The position numbers and the translations under genes are program-made. Of a DNA stretch of 16,199 bases, positions 14,458 to 16,199 are shown piece by piece. The stretch lies in assembly GCA_038230415.1 (NCBI GenBank), contig JBBRNH010000106.1:1-16199 (forward strand). Direction: 5' to 3'. The notes below the pieces were generated by a model that ran no database searches, was not told the DNA's origin, and saw nothing but the letters and a program-made list of their open reading frames with translations. The first letter of the stretch is position 1, and each line of letters starts with the position of its first letter. Origin of the DNA: JBBRNH01 sp038230415. GTDB taxonomy: Bacteria > Bacteroidota > Bacteroidia > Cytophagales > Spirosomataceae.

Positions 14458-16119
14458 ATGAAATCACTAAACCCCCGGCTCGAAGCCCTGATTATGCTGC
14501 TTACCGCAGCCCCATTTCTCTACGTGGCCCTCGTCTGGAACGACCTGCCGACCAACATCACCAGCCATTATGACCTCAATGGCAACCCGGATGCCACTAT
14601 GCCTAAAGCCCTGTTTACCAGCATTATGGTCGGGCTCTCGGTGCTGATTTATGCCTTGCTGCTGGTGCCGACCTGGATTGGTGGCCGGGGTGTTTTTGCC
14701 AGTCTGCAAACCGGCAAATTTCAACAACTGCGGTTAGTGGTAGCGGTCTGTCTGGCCGGGCTTGTCGGATGGGTGTTTTGGGCCGGGCTGCATCCGGGCG
14801 CGGTGTCGGTCACTCCGTTGCTCACCATTATCGGTGCGTTGCTGGCGGGTATGGGCAACTACCTCGGTACGGTGAGGCCCAATTTTTTTGTCGGCATCCG
14901 TACTCCCTGGACGTTGCTGAACGAGTCGGTTTGGCGGAACACCCACCGATTGGCCGGGCCGTTGTGGGTGGCGGGTGGCCTGTTAATCATGACGTTGGTA
15001 TGGGTTATCCCGGCCCAATACGCCATCTGGCTATTGCTGGCGGTAACGGCGGTGCTGGTTGTTGTGCCGGTCGGGTATTCGTTTGTGGCCTACCAACGGC
15101 TCAAAAACGCCGGGCAACTCTCGGTGCTATTGGCTGGGATTTTAGTAGCGGGGCTGTTGGCAGGATTTGCATCAACGGCAACGGCCCAGACCCGGATGCA
15201 AACTCACGCCCAGCCCGCAACTCCGGTTGCCGTGTCAGAACCCGTTGCGTTCACCACCGCCGAGGGTCTCGTTCTGGAAGGTACCCTGACGATGCCCGCC
15301 AGCCCGAAAAAAACGGTGCCGGTGGTGCTGCTCATTGCCGGGTCGGGGCCGACAGACCGGAACGGCAACAGCGGTAAGCAACTGCAAACCAACTGCTACC
15401 AACAATTGGCCGATAGTCTGGCGGCACGGGGCGTGGCCGTGTTGCGCTACGACAAACGCGGCTCCGGCACCAACCTGAAAGCGGCTGCGGGCAAACTCAA
15501 CGAAGAAAAAGCCCGCTTCGATAATTACGTGACCGATGCCGCGGGCTTCGTGGCACAACTCAAAGCCGACAAACGCTTCTCGAAAATCGTGATTGCGGGC
15601 CATTCAGAAGGGTCGTTAGTGGGGATGCTGACTGCCCGGCAAACGCAGGCTGCCGGGTTTGTCTCTATTGCCGGGGCCGGGCGCAACATTGCCGAGGTGC
15701 TGAAAGTGCAGCTAAAAACCCTGCCCGATACGCTTCGCAATGTGGCCTACCGCGATCTGGATTCGCTACGGGCCGGGCAGGCCGTGCGCCAGCCTAACCC
15801 ACTACTGCTGAACCTATTCCGGCCCTCGGTGCAGCCGTTTCTGATGTCGTGGATGAAGTATGACCCGGCGCAGGAAATAAAGCGTTTCGCCGGGCAGGTG
15901 CTGATTATTCAGGGTAAACATGATATTCAGGTGGCTGTTTCGGAGGCCGAAGCTCTGAAAACCGCCCGGCCCGATGCCAAACTCGTGCTATTCGATGAGA
16001 TGGGCCACATCCTGAAAAACGCCCCCGCCGACCGCGCCGAAAACATCAAAACCTATACCCAACCGACGTTGCCGCTAACGCCGGGCCTTACCGGGGCCAT
16101 TGCGGGATTTGTATTGTGA
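14458..16119 (+). CDS. SdpI-type membrane protein fused to an alpha/beta hydrolase
   Basis: The 553-residue product joins two proteins normally separate. Residues 1-212 are a DUF1648/SdpI immunity membrane protein: six hydrophobic segments (about 10-27, 53-74, 92-111, 118-138, 164-184, 188-210), the DLPTNITSHYDLNGNPD segment, and the SdpI core GNYLGTVRPNFFVGIRTPWT followed by NESVWRNTHRLAG (134-166). Residues 219-244 form a seventh hydrophobic stretch ending ASTATAQ, just like a signal peptide with its cleavage site. Residues 258-553 are an alpha/beta hydrolase with GSGPTDRNGNS (295-305), nucleophile S383 (GHSEGS), D489 (QGKHDI) and H517 (EMGHIL). If the N-terminus is inside, the enzyme faces the periplasm. 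The ATG at 14458 gives the normal SdpI start; 14386 is GTG inside the repressor gene. The final codons and stop lie in a tandem repeat. Confidence 0.9.
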   Translation: MKSLNPRLEALIMLLTAAPFLYVALVWNDLPTNITSHYDLNGNPDATMPKALFTSIMVGLSVLIYALLLVPTWIGGRGVFASLQTGKFQQLRLVVAVCLAGLVGWVFWAGLHPGAVSVTPLLTIIGALLAGMGNYLGTVRPNFFVGIRTPWTLLNESVWRNTHRLAGPLWVAGGLLIMTLVWVIPAQYAIWLLLAVTAVLVVVPVGYSFVAYQRLKNAGQLSVLLAGILVAGLLAGFASTATAQTRMQTHAQPATPVAVSEPVAFTTAEGLVLEGTLTMPASPKKTVPVVLLIAGSGPTDRNGNSGKQLQTNCYQQLADSLAARGVAVLRYDKRGSGTNLKAAAGKLNEEKARFDNYVTDAAGFVAQLKADKRFSKIVIAGHSEGSLVGMLTARQTQAAGFVSIAGAGRNIAEVLKVQLKTLPDTLRNVAYRDLDSLRAGQAVRQPNPLLLNLFRPSVQPFLMSWMKYDPAQEIKRFAGQVLIIQGKHDIQVAVSEAEALKTARPDAKLVLFDEMGHILKNAPADRAENIKTYTQPTLPLTPGLTGAIAGFVL

Positions 16120-16199
16120 CTTGTTTGCCACCGCCACCGGGCTGTAGCGGTGGGGTTTATATTGTGATCTGTTTGCCACCGCCACCAGGCTGTGGCGGG
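16108..16199 (+). repeat. Tandem 48-base GC-rich repeats over the stop codon, running off the window
   Basis: Unit A is 16108-16155 and unit B is 16156-16199, cut by the window edge; they agree at 38 of 44 comparable positions. Each begins TTTxTATTGTGA, so the last codons and stop of the SdpI-hydrolase gene belong to unit A. Each holds a hairpin: CCACCGC/GCGGTGG in A (16128-16134 with 16147-16153) and CCGCCAC/GTGGCGG in B (16179-16185 with 16192-16198). The core resembles both arms of the inverted repeat in cutC. Confidence 0.85.

Overview
The window looks like a chromosomal segment of a Bacteroidota bacterium, most probably a Cytophagales member of the Spirosoma type. This rests on protein family resemblance (DUF2795 protein, SurE, TrhO, deoxynucleoside kinase, CutC, PDDEXK_2 nuclease), on the absence of Shine-Dalgarno sequences before almost every start, and on several upstream matches to the Bacteroidota -7 motif TAnnTTTG. 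No database search was possible, so the taxon is an inference. The DNA is GC-rich with an AT-richer patch at about 7.2-8.6 kb.

Layout. 1-1780 (minus): surE, nearly complete, and trhO, each with its own -7 motif. 1891-4043 (plus): deoxynucleoside kinase and, 8 bases later, a soluble two-PAS histidine kinase. 4237-4458 (minus): small acidic DUF2795 protein with a good promoter. 4744-7215 (plus): cutC and a sodium:solute symporter. 7215-8641 (plus): AT-rich island with an Rpn/PDDEXK_2 nuclease whose start overlaps the symporter stop, and an unrecognised 144-residue protein. 8679-10432 (plus): nuoI-nuoJ-nuoK, a partial complex I cluster without nuoH before it or nuoL after it, with a long hairpin filling the nuoJ-nuoK gap. 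10439-12256 (plus): a 2OG-Fe(II) oxygenase and an ArgE-type M20 deacylase with its own promoter. 12296-13339 (minus): cobT. 13394-13894 (plus): DUF421 membrane protein. 13902-14011: long imperfect hairpin. 14085-16119 (plus): an SdpR-like ArsR repressor followed by a gene that fuses an SdpI-type immunity membrane protein to an alpha/beta hydrolase. 16108-16199: tandem 48-base GC-rich repeats running off the window.

The most interesting locus is the last operon. Its promoter region carries two near-identical 23-base sites exactly 28 bases apart, each with inverted TAGAYA/TGTCTA arms. They lie just before the repressor start and are the obvious candidate operators for SdpR. The regulated partner is not a plain SdpI but SdpI joined, through a stretch that looks like a former signal peptide, to a predicted periplasmic serine hydrolase with a complete Ser-Asp-His triad. 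In Bacillus the SdpR/SdpI pair senses and resists the SdpC toxin; here no toxin gene is visible and the hydrolase may add an enzymatic function.

A second theme is small repeats at gene ends. A GC-rich unit occurs as an inverted pair inside the 3' end of cutC, where it is translated, and as a tandem direct pair over the stop codon of the SdpI-hydrolase gene. Other hairpins fill the nuoJ-nuoK gap and the gap before sdpR.
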